A DNA stretch of 56,155 nucleotides from Pseudomonadota bacterium (GTDB lineage Bacteria > Pseudomonadota > Gammaproteobacteria > Xanthomonadales > Rhodanobacteraceae). Position numbers and translations under genes: made by a program. Below the pieces are notes generated by a model. It was given only the letters and a program-made list of their open reading frames with translations, made no database searches and had not been told where the DNA came from. Below are positions 27,786-40,197 of this stretch, piece by piece; position 1 is the first letter of the stretch, and the number at the start of each line of letters is the position of its first letter. The DNA lies in NCBI GenBank assembly GCA_029561145.1, contig JAKQJM010000075.1:1-56155 (forward strand). The letters are read 5' to 3'.

Positions 27786-28748
27786 TTATTCCGCGGGTTC
27801 GGGCCAGAGGCCGCGGATGGCGGCGATGCCCTGGAAACCCAGGTCCCGTGCCCGCGGTTCGTCTGCCCGACCGAGTCCACCCAATGCATACACAGGCAGC
27901 GAGGCCTCTGCCAGACATGCGCCGGCGCGTTCCCAGCCCAGCGGAGGGGCTTCGGCATGGCTGGCTGTCGCGCACACCGGCGACAGCGTGGCGAAATCGG
28001 CCTGCATCGCGACGGCATTTGCCAGCTCGGTGCGATCATGACAGGACACGCCAACCAGCAAGGTCGAGGCGAGCGGACGCTCCCGCAGCCCGCGGGCCAT
28101 GCGAGCCGGAAGGTGCACGCCATCCAGCCCCAGAACGCAGGCCATCTGCCAATCGCCGTTCAACAGGACACGCGCACCGGCCGCCTGGCAGATTTCGCGC
28201 ACACGACGTGCAAGCGGTGCGATCTGCCGTCGCGACCAGCCCGGCAGGCGCAATTGGACAAGACGGATGTCTCCGCCGACGGCGGCCTCGATCGCCGCAA
28301 GGAAATGGGACTCCTGCCGCATGTCGGGAACCGGCGCAATCAGGTATCGATCCGGCAAACACAACGACGAAACCACGGGTCGGTCCGCGCTGGGCAACCA
28401 TTGCCGATCGATACGCTCGGGTGCGATCCAGGCCAACCGCTGCCCCTCTCTTGAATGCACGGTTCCGTCGAAGCCGGTGACTTCGTATACATCCAGGATT
28501 ATGGGTCCGCTCGCAACCGCGATGCGCCGGTGACCCACGCTGGCGCGGATGCCCAGTTCCTCATGAAGTTCGCGCACGAGAGCGGCTTGAGGGCTTTCTC
28601 CAGGATCGACCTTGCCGCCCGGAAACTCCCAGCAGCCCGCGTCTTGCTTGCCCGCCGGACGCCGCGCAAGAAGGACATTCCCGTTTGCATCGCGCAGTAT
28701 GCCCGCGACAACGTGGACCCGCGGCGGTTCGACAACGAGCTCAGCCAT
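27786..28748 (-). CDS. Nudix hydrolase (MutT-like) fused to thiamine-phosphate-synthase-like domain
   Basis: This 320-residue two-domain protein has an N-terminal Nudix domain with the complete box (GGKVDPGESPQAALVRELHEELG, about residues 44-66), as in MutT, which cleaves 8-oxo-dGTP. The C-terminal TIM-barrel part (about 135-318) resembles ThiE/TenI (LVQLRLPG, LLNGDWQMACVLGLDGVHLPAR, LLVGVSCHDRTELANA, FATLSPVCATASH, YALGGLGRAD). This fusion is known from other gammaproteobacteria; what the second domain does is not established. The usual place for mutT is just downstream of secA, as here (79 bases). It is probably part of the secA transcript. Confidence 0.9.
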   Translation of the reverse strand: MAELVVEPPRVHVVAGILRDANGNVLLARRPAGKQDAGCWEFPGGKVDPGESPQAALVRELHEELGIRASVGHRRIAVASGPIILDVYEVTGFDGTVHSREGQRLAWIAPERIDRQWLPSADRPVVSSLCLPDRYLIAPVPDMRQESHFLAAIEAAVGGDIRLVQLRLPGWSRRQIAPLARRVREICQAAGARVLLNGDWQMACVLGLDGVHLPARMARGLRERPLASTLLVGVSCHDRTELANAVAMQADFATLSPVCATASHAEAPPLGWERAGACLAEASLPVYALGGLGRADEPRARDLGFQGIAAIRGLWPEPAE

Positions 28749-28827
28749 ATTCCCTTATCCCGCGGCTGCGTTGCGCCATGCCGTGCCGCCAGGGCGACGG
28801 CTCAAGAGCCCTTGCCGATCCGGGGGA

Positions 28828-31560
<2,733 letters not shown>

Positions 31561-31569
31561 CGGTCTTGT

Positions 31570-31581
31570 CTATCCGGATAG
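31570..31581 (-). promoter_or_regulatory. Palindrome immediately upstream of secA start
   Basis: The perfect 12-base palindrome CTATCCGGATAG ends nine bases before the secA ATG, in the place where a ribosome-binding site is expected. It could be an operator or a small RNA hairpin affecting secA translation. No binding protein is known for it. Confidence 0.3.
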
Positions 31582-31610
31582 GGCCGTGATTCCGCGCGTC
31601 GCGGCACAGC

Positions 31611-31644
31611 AAAAAAGCGAAGGCCGCCGATGATACGGCGGCCT
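31611..31644 (-). terminator. Rho-independent terminator of the M23 peptidase gene
   Basis: On the minus strand an 8-base stem (AGGCCGCC / GGCGGCCT) with an 8-base loop is followed by TCGC and a run of six T (31611-31616). It lies 75 bases after the peptidase stop and before secA. Confidence 0.8.
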
Positions 31645-31718
31645 CGGCATAACACCAAGCGAGATGGCACTCAGATCGACTGTTTCAAGGCCACCGGGCG
31701 CCACGCATGCGAATGATA

Positions 31719-32660
31719 TCAGCCGCGATTGGCCCGGGTTGAGCGCACATACGCCATCGGATTGACCGGGCGTCCGTTCAACCAGACCTCAAAGTGGCAA
31801 TGCGGACCGGTTGAGCGGCCGGTCGAGCCCACCTTGGCGAGGACCTGGCCGATGTGAACCCGGGTGCCGACCTCGACCACGTTGCGCGAATTGTGCGCAT
31901 AGCGGGTCATGTAGCCGTTGCCGTGGTCGATTTCGACGACGTTTCCGTATCCATTGCGCTCAGCGGAATAGGTGACGACGCCTTCGGCGACGGCGAGCAC
32001 GTCGCTGCCCATCGGCACGTCGAAATCGACACCGAGATGGACAGCATTGCGGCCACTGATCGGATCGGTGCGGGTTCCATAGGCCGAGGCGACATAACCG
32101 TGCGCAACCGGCATGCCGGTCGGCAGCAAGGCATTGTCGATCTTGCGGTCGAAAAGCAGGTTCTCGAGCACGCCCAGCTGGGCCTCCTGGCGCTCGAACT
32201 CGGCACGCAGGCTGTCGATGTCGTTGCCGAGAGGCAGCGGCGAGGAATTCTCCGCGAGCGCTTCCTCGGGACCACCGAGAGCCGGGTCGGTGGCGAAATC
32301 GAATTCACCGTCCTCGAGCTTGCCGACCTGGGTCAGGCGATCGCCCAATGCGTTCAGGCGCGTGGATTGCGCGCGCAACTGGCCGATCTGCATGGCCAAT
32401 GCATCGAGGTTGCGTCGTGAATCGCCCTCGACATCGCTGAGCTTGCCCTTCTGGATCTCGATCTGCGCACGCAGGGAGAGCAGTTCGCCCATCGCGGCAT
32501 CGCGGGGATTGACCGTGAACACGGCAAGCGCGAAGCCGATTCCGGCAAACAGCAGGAAAGCCGAGCACAGCACCGAAGCAACGACGATCCGACCGCGCCT
32601 GCTGGCGAGATCGATGCAACGTGGGGTCGAATGGGATTTCGCGACTATGATGATGTTCAT
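31719..32660 (-). CDS. Membrane-anchored M23 family metallopeptidase (LytM/NlpD-like)
   Basis: This 313-residue protein has one N-terminal membrane helix (about 26-50), a periplasmic coiled coil (about 60-175; LRAQIEIQKGKLSDVE, LRAEFERQEAQLGVLE) and a C-terminal LytM domain. The zinc ligands expected of an active enzyme are present: His-x3-Asp in HLGVDFD and HxH in GPHCHFEVW, with GNVVEIDHGNGYMTRYAH between. It probably cuts peptidoglycan cross-links, or, through its coiled coil, regulates amidases. The position between lpxC and secA is where secM sits in enterics. The start MNIIIVAKSH was chosen; an ATG 15 codons upstream would overlap dciA. It is divergent from dciA by only 26 bases. Confidence 0.88.
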   Translation of the reverse strand: MNIIIVAKSHSTPRCIDLASRRGRIVVASVLCSAFLLFAGIGFALAVFTVNPRDAAMGELLSLRAQIEIQKGKLSDVEGDSRRNLDALAMQIGQLRAQSTRLNALGDRLTQVGKLEDGEFDFATDPALGGPEEALAENSSPLPLGNDIDSLRAEFERQEAQLGVLENLLFDRKIDNALLPTGMPVAHGYVASAYGTRTDPISGRNAVHLGVDFDVPMGSDVLAVAEGVVTYSAERNGYGNVVEIDHGNGYMTRYAHNSRNVVEVGTRVHIGQVLAKVGSTGRSTGPHCHFEVWLNGRPVNPMAYVRSTRANRG

Positions 32661-32686
32661 TGACTGTTCGCCGAATAGGTACCGCC

Positions 32687-33160
32687 ATGCAGCGAAGTCG
32701 TCCACCGCGCCCCCAGCCGCCGGCCGGATGGAGGCCGATTGCGGAGTGCATCTCCCTCGACACGCTCGCGATACGCGCGCGCGCCCTGGATTTGCTCGAT
32801 GGAAAACTGCGCCACCACTTGCCCGACGCGCTTGCCCGCGAATGTCGCCTCGCGGATCTGCGCAACGGACGGCTTGTGTTTCTCGCGACGAGTCCGACCT
32901 GGGCGACCCGGCTCAGGCTGCACCAGGCAACCTTGCTCGAAACAGCCCGCGCTGCCTTCGGCAACGCTGTCGAACACTTCGTTGTGAAAGTGGCAGCCCT
33001 GCCGCCCGTTCCCCCGGAACCGACCAGGCCAAAACCGCTCTCTGCCGCCGCCGCAAACCATCTGCGATCGGCCGCAAAATCCATGTCGGACCCTGAACTA
33101 CAGGCCCTTTACAATCAGCTGGCGTCCCTCGCCGAAGAAGAATTTCCACCGGAAACCTGA
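32687..33160 (+). CDS. dciA: DciA (DUF721) replicative helicase loader/operator
   Basis: This 157-residue DUF721-family protein, DciA, interacts with DnaB helicase and promotes its loading in bacteria that lack DnaC. The KH-like N-terminal domain (LDLLDGKLRHHLPDALARECRLADLRNGRLVFLATSPTWATRLRLHQATLL) fits well. A Pro-rich linker and a C-terminal segment (DPELQALYNQLASLA) follow. It lies between lpxC and the M23/secA genes, on the opposite strand, as in other gammaproteobacteria. It ends at a hairpin shared with convergent lpxC. Confidence 0.88.
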   Translation: MQRSRPPRPQPPAGWRPIAECISLDTLAIRARALDLLDGKLRHHLPDALARECRLADLRNGRLVFLATSPTWATRLRLHQATLLETARAAFGNAVEHFVVKVAALPPVPPEPTRPKPLSAAAANHLRSAAKSMSDPELQALYNQLASLAEEEFPPET

Positions 33161-33183
33161 AGGTTTCTCTTGTCCCCTGACGC

Positions 33184-33212
33184 CGAAGACTCCGGCGAGG
33201 GAGTCTTCGTTT
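33184..33212. terminator. Terminator between convergent dciA and lpxC
   Basis: A perfect 10-base stem (CGAAGACTCC / GGAGTCTTCG) with loop GGCGAG is followed by TTT on the plus strand. It probably ends dciA; it lacks a T-run toward the minus strand. A second short palindrome (GAAACCTGAAGGTTTC) overlaps the dciA stop codon. Confidence 0.7.
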
Positions 33213-33227
33213 GAAACCTGCCAGTGC

Positions 33228-34139
33228 TCAGAGCGCCTGCGCCGGATGGGCGTAGGAGATCGGAGCCTTCGACTCGTCGTCGAAACTGACTTCTTCCCAG
33301 GCCGTCTTGTCGGCCAGCAACGCACGCAGCAGGGTGTTGTTGAGCGCATGGCCCGACTTGTACCCGTAGAACGCGCCGATCAGGCTGTGACCCAGCAGAT
33401 ATAGGTCACCGATCGCGTCGAGAATCTTGTGCTTGACGAACTCGTCCTCGTAGCGAAGGCCGTCTTCGTTGAGCACGCGATAGTCATCGAGCACGATCGA
33501 GTTGTCCATCGAGCCGCCGAGGGCGAGATTTCGCTCGCGCAGCATTTCGATGTCGCGCATGAAGCCGAAGGTACGCGCGCGGCTCACTTCCTTGACGAAG
33601 GACGTGGTCGAGAAGTCGATTTCGCTGGTCGAGGTGCGCTTGGCGAACATCGGATGATCGAAGTCGATCGAGAAGCCGACCTTGAATCCGTCAAATGGCT
33701 CGAAACGGGCCCACTTGTCGCCATCGCGGACAGTCACCGATTTCTTGATGCGGACGAAGCGTTTCGCCGAAACCTGCTCCTCGATTCCGGCTGATTGCAG
33801 AAGGAACACGAAAGGGCCGGCGCTGCCGTCCATGATCGGGACTTCGGGAGCGGAGAGGTCGACATAGGCATTGTCGATGCCGAGACCTGCGATGGCCGAG
33901 AGCAGGTGCTCGATCGTGGCGATGCGCACATCGCCCTTGACCAGGGTCGTCGACAGCCGCGTATCGCCCACATTTTCGCAACAGGATCGGATTTCCACAG
34001 GCTCGGCGAGATCCACGCGCCGGAAGACAATCCCTGTATCAACCGCAGCAGGACGCAGGGTCATATAGACCTTGTCGCCCGTGTGGAGACCCACGCCTGT
34101 CGCCCTGATTACATTTTTGAGCGTGCGTTGTTTGATCAT
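33228..34139 (-). CDS. lpxC: UDP-3-O-acyl-N-acetylglucosamine deacetylase LpxC
   Basis: This 303-residue zinc deacetylase catalyses the committed step of lipid A synthesis. The start [19 protein letters not shown] and the zinc ligands are visible: His in [11 protein letters not shown] and the His/Asp of [14 protein letters not shown]. The catalytic His is in [15 protein letters not shown]. It is the last gene of the division cluster, separated from ftsZ by a 324-base spacer with several hairpins, as in other gammaproteobacteria where it has its own promoter. Confidence 0.97.
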   Translation of the reverse strand: MIKQRTLKNVIRATGVGLHTGDKVYMTLRPAAVDTGIVFRRVDLAEPVEIRSCCENVGDTRLSTTLVKGDVRIATIEHLLSAIAGLGIDNAYVDLSAPEVPIMDGSAGPFVFLLQSAGIEEQVSAKRFVRIKKSVTVRDGDKWARFEPFDGFKVGFSIDFDHPMFAKRTSTSEIDFSTTSFVKEVSRARTFGFMRDIEMLRERNLALGGSMDNSIVLDDYRVLNEDGLRYEDEFVKHKILDAIGDLYLLGHSLIGAFYGYKSGHALNNTLLRALLADKTAWEEVSFDDESKAPISYAHPAQAL

Positions 34140-34463
34140 TTTATTGGTCTGACCCCTGGGGCAGGAGCATCAAAACGCCGGGGAGCGTAGCACAGCAAAG
34201 CAGTCAGCGATAGTTAAGCCGACTCCAAAATCATACACCTGTCGTATTTTCGCGACACTCTCCGGGCAGGGCCGGAATGACGGGGTTTTGTGGCGTCCAC
34301 GGCGATGACGAAACATGCCGCTGCGGCGCCACGCAGCGGCACTGGGCCCTTCAAGCCCGATGTCTCAGGACATCGGATCAGGCAGGAAGCGCGTCAGGAA
34401 AACGCGCTCCTGGCCCGCGGGAGCGACGGGAAATCGACCGGATCGATTCAGGGCATCACATCC
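34140..34463. other. 324-base ftsZ-lpxC spacer with three hairpins
   Basis: No gene is seen. Reading downstream of ftsZ (minus strand) there are three inverted repeats: AGCGCGT/ACGCGCT (34388-34408), CCGATGTC/GACATCGG (34357-34376) and the strong GCCGCTGCG/CGCAGCGGC (34317-34340). The last is the best candidate for the end of the main dcw transcript. The rest, nearer lpxC (34140-34316), is less GC-rich and should hold the lpxC promoter, but I cannot point to a convincing -35/-10. Confidence 0.6.
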
Positions 34464-35654
34464 TCAGTCCGCCTGACGGCGCAGGAAGGCGGGAATGTCG
34501 AGGTAGTCGATCTGGGTCTCGCTGGACGCAGCTGCCTGTTCCGCTGGCTGCTGGGAATGCGCGCCGATGGCAACCCGCCCCGGCACGCCGGCGTAGTCGA
34601 TCTCGCCCGTGGTGGCATTGCGCACGACCCGCATCGGCGGACGTGGCGCGATGATCGCTTCACGCTCGCGCTCGCTCCGCACCGGCTGGCGCGCCGCATT
34701 GCGATTGAGTCCGGTCGCGACGACGGTGACACGGATCTCGTCCTGCAATTCGGGGTCAAGCGCGGTACCGATCACCACGGTTGCATCTTCGCTGGCAAAC
34801 TCGTGGATGACCTGGCCGATGTCGTCGAACTCGCGCATCGTCAGGTTCTGCCCGGCGGTGACGTTGACGAGGATGCCGCAGGCACCGGCAAGATTGATGT
34901 CTTCGAGCAGCGGGTTGTTGATCGCCGCTTCGGCGGCAGCCACGGCCCGGTCGTCGCCACGCGCGCTGCCGCTGCCCATCATCGCCATGCCCATTTCCGA
35001 CATGACGGTGCGGACGTCGGCGAAATCGACGTTGATCAATCCCGGGCGCGTGATCAGATCGGCGATGCCCTGCACGGCACCGAGCAATACATCGTTGGCC
35101 TGCTTGAATGCGCTGAGCAGGGTTACATCGCGTCCAAGCACGGTGAGCAGTTTTTCGTTCGGCACCGTGATCAGCGAATCGACGTGCTGAGTGAGGTCCT
35201 CGATGCCCTTGAGGGCAACCTGCATGCGACGCCGGCCCTCGAACGGGAATGGCTTGGTCACGACTGCCACGGTCAGGATACCCATCTCCTTCGCCAGTTG
35301 GGCAACCACAGGTGCCGCACCGGTTCCGGTACCTCCGCCCATGCCGCAGGTGATGAAGGCCATGTCCGCGCCGCGGAGCAGCTCGCAGATGCGCTCGCGG
35401 TCCTCCAGCGCAGCCTGCCGGCCAACTTCGGGATTGGCGCCCGCACCGAGTCCCTTGGTGACATTCGCGCCCAGTTGCAGGGTGTGCTTCGCCCCGCTGT
35501 TCTTGAGCGCCTGGGCGTCCGTGTTCGCGCAGACGAACTCGACGCCTTCGATCTGTGCGTGAACCATGTGACTGACGGCATTGCCGCCACCGCCACCGAC
35601 TCCGATGACCTTGATCACCGCATTGGGTTCCATTCTCTCGATCAGCTCAAACAT
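34464..35654 (-). CDS. ftsZ: Cell division protein FtsZ
   Basis: FtsZ is a tubulin-like GTPase that forms the Z-ring, 396 residues. It has N-terminal [14 protein letters not shown], the tubulin signature [10 protein letters not shown], the T7 loop region [11 protein letters not shown], a variable linker and the C-terminal conserved peptide [11 protein letters not shown] that binds FtsA/ZipA. It lies 180 bases after ftsA, unlike the tightly packed genes upstream, and that spacer is highly structured. Confidence 0.98.
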   Translation of the reverse strand: MFELIERMEPNAVIKVIGVGGGGGNAVSHMVHAQIEGVEFVCANTDAQALKNSGAKHTLQLGANVTKGLGAGANPEVGRQAALEDRERICELLRGADMAFITCGMGGGTGTGAAPVVAQLAKEMGILTVAVVTKPFPFEGRRRMQVALKGIEDLTQHVDSLITVPNEKLLTVLGRDVTLLSAFKQANDVLLGAVQGIADLITRPGLINVDFADVRTVMSEMGMAMMGSGSARGDDRAVAAAEAAINNPLLEDINLAGACGILVNVTAGQNLTMREFDDIGQVIHEFASEDATVVIGTALDPELQDEIRVTVVATGLNRNAARQPVRSEREREAIIAPRPPMRVVRNATTGEIDYAGVPGRVAIGAHSQQPAEQAAASSETQIDYLDIPAFLRRQAD

Positions 35655-35732
35655 TTTCCCGTCCTCCGTCGGCTTCAGCCGTATTGGTTTGATGACTCCG
35701 TCCGCTGCGGCGTCCAGCCTCGCGGGCGTTGT

Positions 35733-35835
35733 GCGGACAACTGGCGCGTTGTCCGCGATGCAACCGTTTCGGTTGCTCCGTCATGCTTCCCGCACAACGG
35801 GTGGTGCCTGAAAAGCATCGGCGCATGCCGGTGCT
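35733..35835 (-). promoter_or_regulatory. Structured ftsA-ftsZ spacer with three stem-loops
   Basis: In transcription order the spacer has a hairpin at 35814-35835 (AGCACCGGC / GCCGATGCT, one mismatch, followed by TTTTC, terminator-like) overlapping the end of ftsA. Next is a perfect 7-base stem at 35760-35776 (GCAACCG / CGGTTGC, 3-base loop), then a perfect 9-base stem at 35733-35756 (GCGGACAAC / GTTGTCCGC). A long-range pair (35727-35736 with 35790-35799, CGTTGTGCGG / CCGCACAACG) would compete with the last two. This suggests attenuation or mRNA processing that sets the FtsZ:FtsA ratio. Confidence 0.5.
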
Positions 35836-37064
35836 CAAAAATTTCCCTTGAACCAGCTCGATACGCGATCCCAGACGCCGCCAACCGCTTCGGAGCCACG
35901 ACCTTGCCCACGCGCTTGCTGGCGGCTGCCATACAGCAGCAAGCCGACACCGGTTGCGTGGATCTGGTTGGAAACAACGTCGGCAAGGCCGGTGACATGC
36001 TGGGGCGTGCCAAGGCGTACCGGCATGTGGAAGACTTCCTCGGCCAGATCGACCACGCCCTCCATCTTTGCCGCACCGCCGGTCAACACGATGCCGGCGG
36101 CAACCAGGCTTTCGTAGCCCGAACGGCGCAGCTCGGCTTGCGCCAGCGAAAAGAGTTCCTCGTAACGCGGCTGCACGACCTCGGCCAGGGTCTGTCTGGC
36201 GAGACGACGCGGCGGTCGATCGCCGACGCTCGGCACCAGGATCGTTTCCTCGGCGTGGGCGAGCTGGGCCAGCGCACAGGCATACTTGACCTTGATCTCT
36301 TCGGCATGCGCCGTCGGCGTGCGCAAGGCAACCGCAATGTCGTTGGTGACCTGGTCACCGGCGATCGGCAGCGAAGCGGTATGCCGGATCGCGCCTTGCG
36401 TGAAGATCGCGATGTCGGTCGTGCCGGCGCCGATATCGACCAGGCATACGCCGAGTTCGCGTTCGTCCTGGGTCAGCACGGCGAAACTCGATGCGATCTG
36501 CTGCGGCACCAGGTCGTCGACGCGCAGGCCGCAGCGCGAGACGCACTTGCGGATGTTTGCCGCCGCGCTCATCGCGCCGGTGACCAGGTGCACGCGCGAC
36601 TCAAGGCGCACGCCGCTCATTCCAATCGGATGGCGGATGCCTTCCTGTCCGTCGATCACGTAATCCTGAGGTTCGAGATAGAGGCGCTCCTGATCTGCCG
36701 GAATCGCCACCGCGCGTGCCGCCTCGATGACGTGCTCGCGGTCGGCCTCGGTCACTTCCTTGTCGCGGATCGGCACGATGCCGTGCGAATTGAGGCAACG
36801 GATATGGCTGCCGGCGATGCCGGCATACACCGAACGGATTTCGCAGCCGGCCATCAGTTCGGCTTCCTCGATCGCGCGCTGGATCGACTGCACGGTGGAC
36901 TCGATATCGACGACCACGCCACGCTTGAGTCCATGGGAAGGATGCGAACCGATGCCCATGATCTCGATCGGTTGCCCCGGCTCATGTTCACCGACGATCG
37001 CGACGATCTTCGACGTGCCGATATCGAGGCCGACAATCAGGTTTTTCTCGGTCTTGCGATTCAT
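35835..37064 (-). CDS. ftsA: Cell division protein FtsA
   Basis: FtsA is an actin-like ATPase that tethers FtsZ to the membrane, 409 residues. It has phosphate-1 LIVGLDIGTSKIVAIVGE, the 1C subdomain, LVDIGAGTTDIAIFTQGAIRHTASLPIAGDQVTNDIA, IVLTGGAAKMEGVVDLAEEVF and a C-terminal amphipathic membrane-targeting helix (GGVWDRVSSWFKGNF). It starts six bases after the ftsQ stop. Confidence 0.97.
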   Translation of the reverse strand: MNRKTEKNLIVGLDIGTSKIVAIVGEHEPGQPIEIMGIGSHPSHGLKRGVVVDIESTVQSIQRAIEEAELMAGCEIRSVYAGIAGSHIRCLNSHGIVPIRDKEVTEADREHVIEAARAVAIPADQERLYLEPQDYVIDGQEGIRHPIGMSGVRLESRVHLVTGAMSAAANIRKCVSRCGLRVDDLVPQQIASSFAVLTQDERELGVCLVDIGAGTTDIAIFTQGAIRHTASLPIAGDQVTNDIAVALRTPTAHAEEIKVKYACALAQLAHAEETILVPSVGDRPPRRLARQTLAEVVQPRYEELFSLAQAELRRSGYESLVAAGIVLTGGAAKMEGVVDLAEEVFHMPVRLGTPQHVTGLADVVSNQIHATGVGLLLYGSRQQARGQGRGSEAVGGVWDRVSSWFKGNF

Positions 37065-37070
37065 CGTTGC

Positions 37071-37826
37071 TCAGGCTCGGCCGGCCGGTGCGGGACCGGG
37101 CATTGGGGGGGAGATCGGCGCTTCGGGCAGTGCCCAGCGCATCGCGAATCCGTTTTCGTAACGCAGATCGACATACACCGGCGGTCCATTGGCGCCGCTG
37201 GCGAGTTTTGGCCACACATCGAGGAAGCGCTGCAGACGCGCCTTCGCGTCGACCCGCCCGATCTCGATCAGAGCACCGCTGGCTAGGGTCAGCCTCCAAC
37301 TGCCACGCGCACTCAGGTCGACCGCGCGGACCGACAGGCCACTGCCGGAAAACTCGCGCACGCATTCGGCATGGAAGGCGATCACGTCGGCGAGGCGCTC
37401 GTCAGGACCGGACAGTTGCGGCAAACCCTGCATCGCGTCCGTGCCCGGCACGCTGAACAACTCGCCGCCGTGGCTGACCAGACGTGACGCGCCCCAGCGC
37501 GCGAACGGCTGGCGCTCGTAGACCGTGAGGCTCAAGGTATCGGGCCATTGCTTGCGAGCCTCGACGCGCTCGACCCACGGCAGTTGCGAAACGGCATCCT
37601 GGACGTCGGTCAGTTGCACGGCGAAAAAGCCCTTGGCCAGATGCGTGGCGACCGCAGCGCGGATCTGTTCGGCGCTGACATGTGCGTACTCCGCGCGCAA
37701 TTCGATCTTGCGCACCGGCCAGCGTTCGGAGGCGAACCAGCCATTCAGGACGCCGATGATCGGCAGCGAGACCAGGGTCAAGGCGATGCCCCAGGCCATC
37801 CATTTCATCGGCAGGGGATTTCTCAT
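37071..37826 (-). CDS. ftsQ: Cell division protein FtsQ
   Basis: This 251-residue bitopic protein bridges early and late divisome parts through FtsB/FtsL. It has a short cytoplasmic N-terminus, one membrane helix (about 8-27), a POTRA domain ([48 protein letters not shown]) and the beta domain ([11 protein letters not shown]). The C-terminal tail is Pro/Ala-rich. The start MRNPLPMKW overlaps the ddlB stop as ATGA. Confidence 0.93.
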   Translation of the reverse strand: MRNPLPMKWMAWGIALTLVSLPIIGVLNGWFASERWPVRKIELRAEYAHVSAEQIRAAVATHLAKGFFAVQLTDVQDAVSQLPWVERVEARKQWPDTLSLTVYERQPFARWGASRLVSHGGELFSVPGTDAMQGLPQLSGPDERLADVIAFHAECVREFSGSGLSVRAVDLSARGSWRLTLASGALIEIGRVDAKARLQRFLDVWPKLASGANGPPVYVDLRYENGFAMRWALPEAPISPPMPGPAPAGRA

Positions 37827-38764
37827 CGCACGTCCCTGCTCAACGAGGTTTCGAGGATGTGCCAGCACAGCGACTCGAAATCGATGCCTGCCGCACGTGC
37901 CGCCTTCGGTACGAGGGAGTGGCTGGTCATGCCGGGTGTCGTGTTGACCTCGAGCAGGAAGTTGTTGCCTTGCGCGTCGCGCATGACGTCGACGCGCCCC
38001 CAACCCGAACAACCCGCCGCGTCAAACGCAGCGAGGGCAAGCGCGCGTATCGCGGTTTCGGCGGCACCGTCGAGACCCGGGCAAAGGTATTCGGTGTCCT
38101 CGGCGACGTACTTTGCGTGGTAGTCGTAGAACGCACCTTTCGGCACGATGCGTATCGAAGGCAGTGCCTCGTCGCCAAGGATGCCGATGGTCAGTTCGGC
38201 CCCGACGACCAGGCTTTCGATCAGCAGTTCACCATCGTGCCGCGCGGCCAGCTCGATCGCCGCCGGCAGGTCCGCCGCGGAGAACACGCGCGTGATGCCG
38301 ACGCTGGAGCCTTCATGCGACGGCTTGACGATGGCCGGATAGCCGATCGCGGCAATCGCCGCAGCGAGGTCGTGGCCGGGTTGGTACGCGACGTAGGCCG
38401 GCGTCGGCAGGCGCAGTGCCTGCCACACCTGCTTGGTGCGCACCTTGTCCATCGCCAGCGCCGAACCGAGGATGCCGCTGCCGGTGTACGGAACGCGCAG
38501 CGCGTCGAGTGCGCCCTGCAACATGCCATCCTCGCCACCGCGGCCATGCAGGATGTTGAAGACACGCGCGTAGTGACCGGCGCGCAAGGCATCGAGCAGG
38601 GCGGGAATGCCATCGACCGGATGCGCATCGACGCCGCGTGCGCGCAAGGCTTCGAGCACGTTGCGCCCGGAATCGAGCGACACCTCGCGCTCGGCCGAAG
38701 TACCGCCGTAGGCGACCGCGACGCGGCCGAACTGACGCGGGTCGGTGATGCGCGGGATCATCAT
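37823..38764 (-). CDS. ddlB: D-alanine--D-alanine ligase
   Basis: This 313-residue ATP-grasp enzyme makes the D-Ala-D-Ala end of the peptidoglycan stem. The N-terminal [19 protein letters not shown], the HGRGGEDG loop, the ATP-binding [16 protein letters not shown] and the metal-binding [21 protein letters not shown] are all present. Stop and start overlap with both neighbours (ATGA), consistent with tight coupling in the cluster. Confidence 0.97.
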   Translation of the reverse strand: MMIPRITDPRQFGRVAVAYGGTSAEREVSLDSGRNVLEALRARGVDAHPVDGIPALLDALRAGHYARVFNILHGRGGEDGMLQGALDALRVPYTGSGILGSALAMDKVRTKQVWQALRLPTPAYVAYQPGHDLAAAIAAIGYPAIVKPSHEGSSVGITRVFSAADLPAAIELAARHDGELLIESLVVGAELTIGILGDEALPSIRIVPKGAFYDYHAKYVAEDTEYLCPGLDGAAETAIRALALAAFDAAGCSGWGRVDVMRDAQGNNFLLEVNTTPGMTSHSLVPKAARAAGIDFESLCWHILETSLSRDVR

Positions 38765-40197
38765 CGATGCGTCCTCAGATCGGGATCCATGGCCAGCTCG
38801 GTGGCCGCGGCACCGATGTCACCGGCGCCCAGCAGGACGAGCAGGTCTCCATCGGCGAGCAGTGCGGCAAGCGCCGCACGCAGATGGCGCGGGGTTTCGA
38901 CAAGCACCGGATCAACCTTGCCGCGCGCACGGATCGCACGCGCCAGCGCGCGCGCATCGGCATTCGCGATCGGCGCTTCGCCGGCCGGATAGACCTCGGT
39001 CAGCACGAGCACGTCGACATCGGCGAGGACACGCGAGAAGTCGTCGAGCAGATCGCGCGTGCGCGAGTAGCGGTGCGGCTGGAATGCGACGACGAGGCGC
39101 TTTTCCGGCCAGCCGCTGCGGGCGGCCTCGAATACGGCGGCCAGCTCGCTCGGATGGTGGCCGTAGTCGTCGACGAGTTGCGCGCGACCGTGGTCATGCT
39201 GCACCTCGCCGCGCAACGAGAAGCGTCGGCCGACACCCTGGAATCCGGTCAGTGCCGACTGCAGGGCAGCCGCCGGCACGCCGAGTTGCCAACCGACTGC
39301 ACAGGCAGCCAGCGCATTGAGCACGTTGTGCCTGCCGGGCAGGTTCAGGCGGATGCGGATGGCGTCTGCAACGTCGGGCAGGTGCATGTCGAAATGCATG
39401 CAGGCACCGTCCTGGCGCAGGTTGCTCGCGCGGATATCCGCCGGCCTGTCGATCGCGTAGGTGAGGATGCGGCGCGGCGTCTTGGCGGCCAGCGCGGCGA
39501 CCTCTGCATCATCGACGCAGAGAACGGCCAGGCCATAGAACGGCAGGCGATGCAGGAATTGCTCGAACGCGGCCGTGACCTGGGAGAAATCACCGCCGTA
39601 GTTCTCGAGATGGTCGTGATCGATATTCGTCACGATCGCGATGACCGGCGAGAGCATGAGGAACGAACCGTCCGATTCGTCCGCCTCCGCAACCAGATAT
39701 TCGCCGGTGCCGAGCCGCGCATTGGCCCCCACGGCCGTGAGCTGGCCGCCGATGACGAACGTCGGATCGAGTCCGGCCTCGGCCAGCACGCTGGCGGTCA
39801 GGCTTGTCGTCGTGGTCTTGCCATGCGTTCCGGCAATCGCGATGCCGCGGCGGAAGCGCATCAGTTCACCGAGCATTTCCGCGCGCGGAACGATCGGAAT
39901 GCGGCGTTCGCGCGCGGCGAGCAACTCGGCGTTGTCGTCCTTGATCGCGCTCGAAGTGACCAGCACGTCGCAGTCGGCGACATGTTCGGCACGGTGTTCG
40001 CGATACACGGTCACGCCGAGCGAAGCGAGCCGCCGCGTGGTCGTCGAATCAGCACGGTCGGAACCCGATACGGTATAGCCCAGGTTGTGCAGAACCTCGG
40101 CGATTCCGCTCATGCCGACGCCACCGATACCGACGAAATGGATGCGCCGGAAGTCCTGCATGATGTCGCCGTGCTGGCGCAGTCGCTGCGGCGTCAT
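38761..40197 (-). CDS. murC: UDP-N-acetylmuramate--L-alanine ligase MurC
   Basis: This 478-residue Mur ligase adds L-Ala to UDP-MurNAc. It has Rossmann [16 protein letters not shown], the ATP loop [10 protein letters not shown], the [10 protein letters not shown] motif, [13 protein letters not shown] and the C-terminal [12 protein letters not shown]. It starts with ATG overlapping the murG stop. Residues 1-15 before the Rossmann fold are as expected for the family. Confidence 0.97.
   Translation of the reverse strand: MTPQRLRQHGDIMQDFRRIHFVGIGGVGMSGIAEVLHNLGYTVSGSDRADSTTTRRLASLGVTVYREHRAEHVADCDVLVTSSAIKDDNAELLAARERRIPIVPRAEMLGELMRFRRGIAIAGTHGKTTTTSLTASVLAEAGLDPTFVIGGQLTAVGANARLGTGEYLVAEADESDGSFLMLSPVIAIVTNIDHDHLENYGGDFSQVTAAFEQFLHRLPFYGLAVLCVDDAEVAALAAKTPRRILTYAIDRPADIRASNLRQDGACMHFDMHLPDVADAIRIRLNLPGRHNVLNALAACAVGWQLGVPAAALQSALTGFQGVGRRFSLRGEVQHDHGRAQLVDDYGHHPSELAAVFEAARSGWPEKRLVVAFQPHRYSRTRDLLDDFSRVLADVDVLVLTEVYPAGEAPIANADARALARAIRARGKVDPVLVETPRHLRAALAALLADGDLLVLLGAGDIGAAATELAMDPDLRTHR

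Noticed and set aside
31719-31780. SecM-like arrest peptide at the end of the M23 protein
   Set aside because: The C-terminus (YVRSTRANRG) lacks the FxxxxWIxxxxGIRAGP arrest motif.
34290-37286. A 998-codon open frame on the plus strand opposite ftsZ/ftsA
   Set aside because: It is antisense to two certain genes and its translation has no family resemblance. High-GC codon bias opens such shadow frames throughout this window (also 1795-3363, 29239-31581 and 46194-48779).
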